Positions 35,120 to 42,695 of a stretch of 64,000 nt of DNA are shown here, piece after piece. The DNA is taken from positions 45,316 through 109,315 of the forward strand of contig NZ_JAUORH010000011.1 of assembly GCF_030547425.1 (NCBI RefSeq). The letters run 5' to 3'. The position numbers were made by a program, and so were the translations under genes. Every line of letters starts with the position of its first letter. Within the stretch, counting starts at the first letter, position 1. Source of the stretch: Tenacibaculum sp. 1_MG-2023 (GTDB lineage: Bacteria; Bacteroidota; Bacteroidia; Flavobacteriales; Flavobacteriaceae). Under the pieces are notes generated by a model, which had not been told where the DNA came from, ran no database searches, and saw only the letters and a program-made list of their open reading frames with translations.

Positions 35120-37222
35120 TTAACTTTCTACCGCTACTTTTCGGTAAGCATCTATCTTTTTGTAAAACGATGTTGCTTCTTCTAAATACTTTTTTGCAAA
35201 AGATTCCGTAGGTTCATTTTCATTGATTTGATAAATCAACTCGGCGAATGAACTTGGTAATTCTATTTTATTTGTTGCTACAAAAACTTCATCAAAATTG
35301 GTGATGATTCCCGCTTGTGTATTGGTTTTTGCTCCTTCTGATGTTAATAATGCTTTAGCTGTGTTTACCATAGCAGCATAGGCATGGTAAATACTATCAG
35401 ACCATTGTTGACTGTTCAAGGCTTCTGATGCATTTTCTAGCTTTTCTTCACTTTCAAACAGTAAGGTTGCTACTAAGTCTATCACTACTCCTGCACATTC
35501 CCCTACTCCTATGGCTTTTACATAGTTTTTATCGTGTCCCCAATCAATAAAATCATCTTCTGTTAAATTGGTGGTATCTGATAATTCTTTTAAAAGGTCA
35601 TAGAAATACGTTTTTCCCTGTCTATCGTAATAGCTTAAAAAGTCTTCATCTGCTTGTTTATTGCTTTCAAAATCGTTTAACAAGATTCGTAAGGATTCTG
35701 GTCCTCTTTTACTTGGAATTTTCACTAACTTATCAGAAAAACGTCCACTTCCATCTCCTAAAACTCCACCTCCAACTAATACTTGTAAAGCAGGAGCTAA
35801 TAATTTACCTACTTTTACAGACATTCCTTGAAAACCAATGTGTGCCATATTATGTTGTCCACATGCGTTCATACATCCGCTAATTTTAATCGCAATGTCT
35901 TTATTATTTACATACTGCGGATATTCGGCTTTTAACACACGTTCTAGTTCAGCTGCAATTCCAGTACTACTAGCAATACCTAAGTTACATGTATCTGTTC
36001 CTGGGCATGCTGTAATATCGTTTAAGCTATTATAGCCTACTTCTGCAAAGCCTAATTTTTGTAATTCACTATAGAAAAACGGTAAAAATTCTTCTCTTAC
36101 ATGACGAATCAAAATATTTTGACGTAGTGTAAAGCGTAACTCATTCGCTGCATATTTCTTGATTAAATCTGCTAACAAACGTGCTTTATCGGTATAAAAA
36201 TCTCCTAAATGCACTTTAATCCCTATCGCATATAGTCTATCTTGCTTTTGCTTGAAGACATTGGTTGCTTTCCAGTTTTTATACGCTTCTTCATTTTCTA
36301 TCACTACAGATGGAGCTTCGTTGGTTTCAAAAACAATATCTTGTTCAAAATCGGTAGTATCTATCGGATAGGTTTTATACGCCAATGCGTTTCTTTCAGC
36401 GGCTACTAACTCTAAGAAAGCATCTACTCCTAAATCTTTTACTAAGAATTTTAAGCGGGCTTTGGCTCTTTTTGCACGTTCTCCGTAACGATCAAATACA
36501 CGTAAAACACCTTCAATAGTAGGAATTAATAATTCAGTTTCTAAAAATTCATAAATCACATCTGCATGACGTGGTTGTGAACCCAATCCACCTGCTAATA
36601 ATACTTTAAATCCTTTTACCTCTTTACCGTCAACTGTTTTCGTTTTAGCAATGAATCCTAAGTCGTGAATAAAACTCAATGCGGTATCTTCTTCTGTTGC
36701 AGAAAAAGACATTTTGAATTTCCTTCCCATTTCTTGACAGATTGGATTACGCAAGAAAAATTGAAAGGTTGCATGTGCATACGGCGATACATCAAACGGT
36801 TCTTTTGGGTCTATTCCTGCCGTTTCTGAAGCTGTAACATTACGTACGGCATTACCACAGGCTTCTCGCAACGTAATATCGTCTTTTTCTAACTGTGCCC
36901 ATAACTCAGGTGTTCTGTCTAAACTTACGTGGTGAATTTGAATATCTTGACGTGTAGTAATGTGTAAACGACCACGTGAATACTCATCAGAAACATCTGC
37001 TATTCTATGTAACTGTTCGCTCGTAACTTTACCGTACGGTAATTTGATACGAATCATTTGTACACCAAACTGACGTTGCCCATATATTCCTCTGGCTAAA
37101 CGTAAGCTTCTGAAACGTTCTTCATCTATTTTCCCTTCGTTAAACAAGCGTATTTTGCGCTCTAACTCTAGGATATCTTTTTCTACTAAAGGGTTTTCTA
37201 TTTCTGATCTAAAACTTTGCAT
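35120..37222 (-). CDS. Ferredoxin-dependent sulfite (or nitrite) reductase with C-terminal HEPN-like extension
   Basis: A 700-residue siroheme-[4Fe-4S] reductase converting sulfite to sulfide with six electrons. Two ferredoxin-like/SiR repeats are visible; cluster ligands are in ACPGTDTCNLGI (C-x5-C, about 408-414) and SGCMNACGQHN (C-x3-C). Residues 555-700 form an extra helical domain (ESEEKLENASEALNSQQWSD, then SIYHAYAAMVNTAKALLTSEG) like the HEPN-type tails I recall on Bacteroidota sulfite reductases. No NADPH flavoprotein subunit is encoded, and two ferredoxin genes and a reductase gene are nearby. The cys context favours sulfite over nitrite. Confidence 0.88.
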   Translation of the reverse strand: MQSFRSEIENPLVEKDILELERKIRLFNEGKIDEERFRSLRLARGIYGQRQFGVQMIRIKLPYGKVTSEQLHRIADVSDEYSRGRLHITTRQDIQIHHVSLDRTPELWAQLEKDDITLREACGNAVRNVTASETAGIDPKEPFDVSPYAHATFQFFLRNPICQEMGRKFKMSFSATEEDTALSFIHDLGFIAKTKTVDGKEVKGFKVLLAGGLGSQPRHADVIYEFLETELLIPTIEGVLRVFDRYGERAKRAKARLKFLVKDLGVDAFLELVAAERNALAYKTYPIDTTDFEQDIVFETNEAPSVVIENEEAYKNWKATNVFKQKQDRLYAIGIKVHLGDFYTDKARLLADLIKKYAANELRFTLRQNILIRHVREEFLPFFYSELQKLGFAEVGYNSLNDITACPGTDTCNLGIASSTGIAAELERVLKAEYPQYVNNKDIAIKISGCMNACGQHNMAHIGFQGMSVKVGKLLAPALQVLVGGGVLGDGSGRFSDKLVKIPSKRGPESLRILLNDFESNKQADEDFLSYYDRQGKTYFYDLLKELSDTTNLTEDDFIDWGHDKNYVKAIGVGECAGVVIDLVATLLFESEEKLENASEALNSQQWSDSIYHAYAAMVNTAKALLTSEGAKTNTQAGIITNFDEVFVATNKIELPSSFAELIYQINENEPTESFAKKYLEEATSFYKKIDAYRKVAVES

Positions 37223-37260
37223 CTGTTTTACTCCTTAATTTGCTTGTAAAAGTGTTGATA

Positions 37261-37620
<360 letters not shown>

Positions 37621-38868
37621 TTACTTGATAAAACCAACTCCTGAGGTAGTATTGGTTTTAGGGTTGATGATTATAAATGCTCCGTTTGCTTTATTTTCTT
37701 CATACGAATCAACAAACAACGGTTTACTAACCTTTAAACTCACCTCTCCTATTTCATTTAGTAATAATTGAGATGGAGCTTTTTCTTTTCCTGTAAAGTC
37801 AGTACGAATTAAAGCTGTTAGTTCGGTTATTTTTGCTTGTACATCGTTTACTCCGTGTTTGATGTAATATTTTTGAGAGGCTTGTAATGGTGTTTTATCC
37901 ATCCAACAAATTGTAGCTTCTAACTGTTTTACTACAGAGGGTTCTTCTCCTACTTTTACCAACATATCTCCTCTACTTACGTTTACATCATCTTCTAGAG
38001 TGATATTAACTGAGCTTCCTCTTTTTGCTCTTGCATATTCTTTATCAAAAAATTGAATACTTTTTATGGTTGATTTTGTTGCAGATGGTAATACCGTTAC
38101 AGGGTCTCCTACTGCTAAATCTCCTCCATACAATTTCCCTGCATATCCTCTAAAGTCATGGTACTCATCTGTTTTAGGACGGATAACTGTTTGCACAGGA
38201 AAACGTGCTTTTGACACTTCTTCTGTATCTTCAGAACCTAAGTTTTCAAGATGATTCAATAATGTTTCTCCTTTATACCATGGGGTGTTTTCTGAAGACC
38301 TCACAACATTGTCTCCTTTTAAGGCAGAAAGTGGAATAAATGTGATGTTTTGGTTTTGATACTCACTTTTCTTAGCTAGATATTCTATTTCTCCTTTTAT
38401 CTGGTTGAATTTTTCTTCTGAAAAGTCAACCAAATCCATTTTGTTAACAGCTACTATCACATCTTTTACTCTCAATAAGTTATTGATAAAGAAGTGACGA
38501 TAGGTTTGTTCAACCACTCCATTTCTGGCATCTACCAAAATGATAGAAGCTTGTGAGTTTGAAGCTCCTGTTACCATGTTTCTAGTATACTCTATATGAC
38601 CTGGAGTATCGGCTATGATAAAACTGGTTTTTGGTGTTGAAAAATATATATGAGCTACATCAATAGTGATTCCTTGTTCGCGTTCTGCTACCAACCCATC
38701 AGTTGCTAAAGAAAAGTCTAAGTAATCAAACCCACGTTGTTTACTTTTTTCTTCTATTGCCTCTAATTTGTCTTGGGTTAATGATTTTGTGTCGTATAAA
38801 ATTCGCCCTATTAGCGTACTCTTTCCGTCATCTACACTTCCTGCTGTTGCTATTTTTACTACGTTCAT
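37621..38868 (-). CDS. cysN: Sulfate adenylyltransferase GTPase subunit
   Basis: A 415-residue GTPase that, with CysD, activates sulfate to APS. GSVDDGKSTLIGRILYD (G1), the segment with REQGITIDVAHIYF (G2), ADTPGHIEYTRNM (G3) and VNKMDLVDF (G4) are all present, with two EF-Tu-like beta-barrel domains behind. It is shorter than E. coli CysN (475) and has no C-terminal APS kinase (CysC) domain. The gap to cysD (104 bases) contains an inverted repeat. Confidence 0.93.
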   Translation of the reverse strand: MNVVKIATAGSVDDGKSTLIGRILYDTKSLTQDKLEAIEEKSKQRGFDYLDFSLATDGLVAEREQGITIDVAHIYFSTPKTSFIIADTPGHIEYTRNMVTGASNSQASIILVDARNGVVEQTYRHFFINNLLRVKDVIVAVNKMDLVDFSEEKFNQIKGEIEYLAKKSEYQNQNITFIPLSALKGDNVVRSSENTPWYKGETLLNHLENLGSEDTEEVSKARFPVQTVIRPKTDEYHDFRGYAGKLYGGDLAVGDPVTVLPSATKSTIKSIQFFDKEYARAKRGSSVNITLEDDVNVSRGDMLVKVGEEPSVVKQLEATICWMDKTPLQASQKYYIKHGVNDVQAKITELTALIRTDFTGKEKAPSQLLLNEIGEVSLKVSKPLFVDSYEENKANGAFIIINPKTNTTSGVGFIK

Positions 38869-38878
38869 CTTTATGCTG

Positions 38879-38962
38879 TTGGCTATTCGCTTTTAGCTGT
38901 TCGCCTTTTTATTATTATTATTTAGATCTTAATCTTGCTAACAGCCAAAGGCCAATAGCTAA
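38879..38962. repeat. Imperfect inverted repeat between cysD and cysN
   Basis: Arms 38879-38901 and 38940-38962 match at 19 of 23 positions as inverted copies; one arm on the plus strand starts AACAGCCAAAGGCCAATAGC. The loop is 38 bases. In the mRNA it could fold between cysD and cysN. It resembles small intergenic repeats of flavobacteria. Confidence 0.5.
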
Positions 38963-38972
38963 AACCTATATT

Positions 38973-39884
38973 TTAAAAATATCCTTGTTGTTTACGCTTT
39001 TCCATCGCTGCTTCAGAGCGTTTGTCATCAATCCTTGCGCCTCTTTCTGATATGGTTGATTCTCTGATTTCATCTACCACAGTATCAATATCTATTGCGT
39101 CTGATAAAACCGCTGCTGTACAACTCATATCTCCTACGGTTCTAAATCGTACCATACGCTCTTGTACTTCTTCTTCTTTTTCTCTAAACACAACTTCATC
39201 GTTTGCAGACCAGATTAATCCGTCTCTAATAAAAGTGGCTCTTTTATGAGCGAAATAGATGGATGGAATTTCAATTTGTTCTTGTTGTATGTACGACCAT
39301 ACGTCTAGCTCTGTCCAGTTAGATATAGGAAAAACACGAACATTTTGACCTAAATCTATTCTTCCATTTAGCATATCGAACAATTCTGGACGTTGATTTT
39401 TTTCATCCCATTGTCCGAAATCGTCTCGTACTGAAAAAATACGTTCTTTGGCTCTCGCTTTTTCTTCATCTCTACGCGCTCCGCCGATACATGCGTCGAA
39501 ACCAAATTCTTCTATGGCATCTAATAACGTTTCGGTTTGTAACATGTTTCGGCTTGCGTATTTTCCTTTTTCTTCTTTTACTTTACCTGCATCAATATTG
39601 TCTTGTACTTGACGTACTATTAACTCAACATCTAATTCTTTCACCAAACGGTCTCTAAACTCAATCGTTTCTGGAAAATTATGCCCTGTATCGATGTGCA
39701 ATAATGGAAAAGGAATTTTTGCTGGATAAAATGCTTTTTGAGCAAGTCGCACCAGTGTTATGCTGTCTTTGCCCCCCGAAAACAATAACACCGGTTTTTC
39801 AAATTGCGCGACTACTTCTCTTAATATGTATATGGCTTCGCTTTCTAAAGCTCCTACTTGTATAGTTTGTGTATTCATAATCAT
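38973..39884 (-). CDS. cysD: Sulfate adenylyltransferase catalytic subunit
   Basis: A 303-residue ATP-sulfurylase subunit (PAPS-reductase fold). The PP-loop FSGGKDSITLVRLAQKAF is at about 35-52; HIDTGHNFPETIEFRD and IGGARRDEEKARAKERIFS follow; the C-terminus AAMEKRKQQGYF is the family end. I start at ATG 39884 (MIMNTQTIQ), 5 bases after the cysH stop; an ATG two codons later is equally possible. It forms the CysDN complex with its downstream neighbour. Confidence 0.93.
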   Translation of the reverse strand: MIMNTQTIQVGALESEAIYILREVVAQFEKPVLLFSGGKDSITLVRLAQKAFYPAKIPFPLLHIDTGHNFPETIEFRDRLVKELDVELIVRQVQDNIDAGKVKEEKGKYASRNMLQTETLLDAIEEFGFDACIGGARRDEEKARAKERIFSVRDDFGQWDEKNQRPELFDMLNGRIDLGQNVRVFPISNWTELDVWSYIQQEQIEIPSIYFAHKRATFIRDGLIWSANDEVVFREKEEEVQERMVRFRTVGDMSCTAAVLSDAIDIDTVVDEIRESTISERGARIDDKRSEAAMEKRKQQGYF

Positions 39885-39889
39885 GTTCT

Positions 39890-40513
39890 TTAAATATGTA
39901 AACCACATTCTCTGTTACTTTCTACTTTTGTGGGATCGAAGTATTTAAACTCATTTGGTATTTGGTGTTCTTCTAAGTAAGCATCTAGTTCTTCATCTGA
40001 CCAATGGTAAAATGGACTTACTTTTAATACTCCTTCTTTACTTTTTGAAACAATATCAATACTATCTCTAAAAGCTGTTTGTCCTTTTCTTAAGTTGGTA
40101 AACCAAACATCTGGTTTGTGTTCATTCATTGCTCTTTTGAAAGGCTCTAACTTTACTTGTTCTGTAAAAACAGCATGTTTTGGATCATTAATTGTTGGTA
40201 AACCTAAAGTGATGTTTCTGTGTGCTACTGTTTGTTTAGGTACATACAACTGAATGTTTAATTGTAGTTTTTCAATTAATTCTTCAGCATGTTTATAGGT
40301 TTGTGGAGTATTATATCCTGTATCACACCAAATAACATCTATACTTTTTTTTACTGATGCTACTGCGTGTAAAATAACTCCTTCATAGGGACGAAAGTTT
40401 GTGGTTACTACTGCTTTGTTTGCTTGTAATAATGCCCAAACAATAATCTCTTTTGGAGATTTGTTTTTTAACTCTGTGTTTACTGCTTCTAAATTCATTG
40501 TTTCTATACTCAT
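39890..40513 (-). CDS. cysH: Phosphoadenylyl-sulfate (PAPS) reductase family protein
   Basis: A 207-residue thiol-dependent reductase that forms sulfite. It retains WCDTGYNTPQTYKHAEEL, FTNLRKGQTAFRDS and the C-terminal ECGLH with the catalytic Cys. The four cluster-binding cysteines of APS reductases (CC and CxxC pairs) are absent, which by family rule indicates PAPS as the substrate. No APS kinase is encoded in the window. Its ATG overlaps the TGA of the DUF2061 gene (ATGA), so the two are translationally coupled. Confidence 0.87.
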   Translation of the reverse strand: MSIETMNLEAVNTELKNKSPKEIIVWALLQANKAVVTTNFRPYEGVILHAVASVKKSIDVIWCDTGYNTPQTYKHAEELIEKLQLNIQLYVPKQTVAHRNITLGLPTINDPKHAVFTEQVKLEPFKRAMNEHKPDVWFTNLRKGQTAFRDSIDIVSKSKEGVLKVSPFYHWSDEELDAYLEEHQIPNEFKYFDPTKVESNRECGLHI

Positions 40514-40764
40514 TTTTTACCCCATTTAATACTGTTCCAAACTCTTTCGTGAAAAAAGTACAATAACATTTTTGTTACTAATTCTACAGCTCCAATTGAA
40601 AAGGCTGTTTTTACTTGTCCTGTAATTACCCATGATATTAGTATTGTATCTATGGTTCCAACAACTCTCCAACTTATTGATTTTACAATACTTCTTATTG
40701 GTTTTTCAGAACGTTTATCTTCTTTATAATTTGCTCTATTTTCTATTACTTGCTCTACAATCAT
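40510..40764 (-). CDS. DUF2061 membrane protein, first gene of the cys operon
   Basis: An 84-residue protein matching DUF2061: RSIVKSISWRVVGTIDTILI followed by SWVITGQVKTAFSIGAVELV and FFHERVWNSIKWG. One to two membrane segments are present. In several bacteria DUF2061 genes sit beside cysteine or sulfate genes; its role is unknown. Its TGA overlaps the cysH ATG. It is the first gene after the strong promoter at 40810-40839. Confidence 0.85.
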   Translation of the reverse strand: MIVEQVIENRANYKEDKRSEKPIRSIVKSISWRVVGTIDTILISWVITGQVKTAFSIGAVELVTKMLLYFFHERVWNSIKWGKK

Positions 40765-40778
40765 TTTTAAAATACTAT

Positions 40779-40793
40779 TACCCTATCGGGATA
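40779..40793 (-). promoter_or_regulatory. Inverted repeat in the cys operon leader
   Basis: TATCCCGATAGGGTA on the minus strand lies between predicted transcription start and the DUF2061 ATG. The CCC/GGG core can form a short hairpin in the leader or be a second operator half. Weak evidence. Confidence 0.35.
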
Positions 40794-40809
40794 CTAGGTT
40801 TTAAGTTGA

Positions 40810-40839
40810 CAAATATACAGATGCTTTTTAATTCTCCAA
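40810..40839 (-). promoter_or_regulatory. Promoter of the cys operon
   Basis: Minus strand TTG (40839-40837), 19-base spacer, TATATTTG (40817-40810). Both boxes match the Bacteroidota consensus at optimal spacing. Start is predicted near 40805, about 40 bases before the DUF2061 ATG. Confidence 0.75.
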
Positions 40840-40845
40840 GGAGAA
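40832..40845. promoter_or_regulatory. Candidate operator over the -33 box of the cys promoter
   Basis: Palindrome TTCTCC-AA-GGAGAA on the plus strand encloses the -33 TTG of the cys promoter, a good place for a repressor. The adjacent Rrf2 gene is the obvious candidate regulator, but no binding data exist here. Confidence 0.5.
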
Positions 40846-40881
40846 ATCAAAAAAATATTTGAATTTTACAATTTGTTAATA

Positions 40882-41289
40882 CTACACTAAATCTGCAAGT
40901 GTGTTATTTCGAAGTACTTGTAGCGTATTATCTCTTACTTGAATCATTAATTTGTGTACTGAGCATGCTTCTTCATCTGGGCAGTCATCACATTTTTCAT
41001 AATAATTCAAACTAACACATGGCACCATAGCAATGGGGCCTTCAAGTGTTCTAATTACATCAGTCATTTTAATTTCGCTCGATGGTTTTAGCAGGTAATA
41101 GCCTCCTCCTTTTCCTTTTTTGGCTCCTAAAATTCCTGATTTTCGTAAGGTGAGTAATATGCTTTCTAAAAATTTGTGCGAAATATTTTCCTTTTCTGAA
41201 ATGGTTGCTATTTGTACCATAGTGCCCTTTTCTTGCCTAGCAATAAAGGTAAGCGCTTTAATTCCGTATTTTGTTTTCTTAGAAAGCAT
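40882..41289 (-). CDS. Rrf2-family transcriptional regulator
   Basis: A 135-residue winged-helix regulator: MLSKKTKYGIKALTFIARQE start, recognition region LESILLTLRKSGILGAKKGK GGGYYL, and a Cys-rich segment CVSLNYYEKCDDCPDEEACS near residues 91-110. The four cysteines there (five are in the segment overall) resemble IscR/RsrR-type cluster ligands more than CymR, which lacks them. Position between metZ-like and cys genes suggests control of sulfur assimilation by cysteine or Fe-S status (inference). A TATATTTG box lies 4 bases upstream of its ATG. Confidence 0.85.
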   Translation of the reverse strand: MLSKKTKYGIKALTFIARQEKGTMVQIATISEKENISHKFLESILLTLRKSGILGAKKGKGGGYYLLKPSSEIKMTDVIRTLEGPIAMVPCVSLNYYEKCDDCPDEEACSVHKLMIQVRDNTLQVLRNNTLADLV

Positions 41290-41293
41290 ATTA

Positions 41294-41301
41294 CAAATAT
41301 A
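41294..41301 (-). promoter_or_regulatory. -7-like box directly upstream of the Rrf2 gene
   Basis: TATATTTG on the minus strand ends 4 bases before the ATG, which would give a nearly leaderless transcript. No TTG at -33. The gene may mainly be read from the metZ-like gene 23 bases upstream. Confidence 0.4.
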
Positions 41302-41312
41302 TGCTTTACTTC

Positions 41313-42479
41313 TTAATTATTTAATGCTTGATTTAAATCGTTAATTACGTCTTCTACGTTTTCTAATCCTACCGAACATCGTACTAAACCGTCTGTAATT
41401 CCTACTTCTAATCGGTCTTCTTCTTTTAATTTACTATGGGTTGTTGATGCTGGGTGTGTTACAATGGTTCTTGTGTCTCCTAGGTTTGCTGATAGGGAGC
41501 ATAGTTTTATGCTATTCAAAAATTTGCGTCCTGCTTCTATACCTCCTTTCACTTCAAAAGCCACAATGTTTCCTCCTAATCGCATTTGTTTTTTAGCGAT
41601 TTCATATTGTGGATGTGATGTTAAAAACGGATACTTTACCAAGTTTACTTTTGGGTGTTCTTCTAAAAACTGTGCTACTTTCAAGGCATTTTCACAATGT
41701 TTTTCTACCCTGATTGATAAGGTTTCCAAACTTTTAGATAACACCCAAGCATTGAATGGCGACATAGCAGGACCTGTATTTCTTGAAAACAAATAAATTT
41801 CTCTTATCAGTTCCTCTTTTCCTACTGTAACTCCTCCTAAGACACGTCCTTGTCCGTCTATGAGTTTTGTTGCTGAGTGAATTACTAAGTCTGCTCCAAA
41901 TTTTATTGGGTTTTGTAGGTATGGGGTTGCGAAGCAGTTATCTATTACTAATAATATGTTGTGTTTCTTTGCAATGCTTCCTAATAGTTCTAAATCTAAA
42001 ATATCTACTGCTGGGTTTGTTGGTGTTTCTGCATATAATATTTTGGTATTTGGTTGTATTAGACTTTCTATTTTTTCTGCTTCTGTTATTTTAAAGTAGC
42101 TTGTTTTTATATTCCACTTTGGTAAATACTTTGTAAACAAACTGTGTGTTGAACCAAATACTGAACGACATGATACGATATGGTCTCCTGCATTTAACAG
42201 GGCTCCAAAGGTTGAAAACACGGCTGCCATACCTGTTGCGAATGCGTAGCCTGCTTCGGCACCTTCCATAGCCACTATTTTATCGACAAATTCTGTGGTA
42301 TTCGGGTTTGAAAATCGACTGTATAGGTTTCGTTGCTTTTCTTCTGCAAATGAGGCTCTCATATCTTCTGCATCGTCAAATACAAAACTTGAGGTTAGGT
42401 ATATGGGTGTAGAATGCTCTGAAAATTGTGAGTGTTCTGTTTGTATTCGTATGGCTTGTGTTTCAAAATGTTTACTCAT
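41313..42479 (-). CDS. Cys/Met-metabolism PLP enzyme (O-succinylhomoserine sulfhydrylase/MetZ-like)
   Basis: A 388-residue PLP enzyme of the transsulfuration family. NLYSRFSNPNTTEFVDKIVA, YAFATGMAAVFSTFGALL, VIDNCFATPYLQNP and the PLP-lysine segment VIHSATKLIDGQGRVLGG are intact, with C-terminal THPASTTHSKL. The subfamily (MetZ-like) makes homocysteine from an acylated homoserine and sulfide. Cystathionine gamma-synthase activity is the alternative. The gene follows the fusion gene that makes O-acetylhomoserine, separated by the 21-bp array. Confidence 0.82.
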   Translation of the reverse strand: MSKHFETQAIRIQTEHSQFSEHSTPIYLTSSFVFDDAEDMRASFAEEKQRNLYSRFSNPNTTEFVDKIVAMEGAEAGYAFATGMAAVFSTFGALLNAGDHIVSCRSVFGSTHSLFTKYLPKWNIKTSYFKITEAEKIESLIQPNTKILYAETPTNPAVDILDLELLGSIAKKHNILLVIDNCFATPYLQNPIKFGADLVIHSATKLIDGQGRVLGGVTVGKEELIREIYLFSRNTGPAMSPFNAWVLSKSLETLSIRVEKHCENALKVAQFLEEHPKVNLVKYPFLTSHPQYEIAKKQMRLGGNIVAFEVKGGIEAGRKFLNSIKLCSLSANLGDTRTIVTHPASTTHSKLKEEDRLEVGITDGLVRCSVGLENVEDVINDLNQALNN

Positions 42480-42502
42480 GTTTGTTTTTTAAAGGGTGTA
42501 AC

Positions 42503-42691
42503 TTATTTGTTTGTTGTTTCCTTTTTGTTGTTTTTCTATTCCTTACAGCTCTTTGTCTGTTCCTTAATGTTCTTTATCTATTCCTTACAATTGTTTGTCT
42601 ATTCCTTAACGTTCTTTTTCTACTCCTTATGGTTGTTTATCTATTCCTTAGCGTTCTTTTTCTATTCCTTGCGGGTTTTGTTTTACTCCTT
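42503..42691 (-). repeat. 21-bp periodic array, nine units
   Basis: The minus-strand motif AAGGA recurs exactly every 21 bases: CCTT on the plus strand starts at 42520, 42541, 42562, 42583, 42604, 42625, 42646, 42667 and 42688. Most units begin AAGGAATAGA and continue with AAA(G/C)AAC. In the first units, AAAGAAC and AAACAA versions alternate, giving a 42-bp higher order. Outer units are more diverged. The array fills the gap between the fusion gene stop and the metZ-like leader. Confidence 0.85.
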
Positions 42692-42695
42692 ATTG

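Noticed and set aside
35120..37222. Assimilatory nitrite reductase as the main role of the siroheme enzyme
   Set aside because: The cys gene context favours sulfite; nitrite remains possible as a side activity and is noted in the annotation.
42503..42691. Possible CRISPR array
   Set aside because: Units are 21 bp end to end with no unique spacers, and no cas genes are present.
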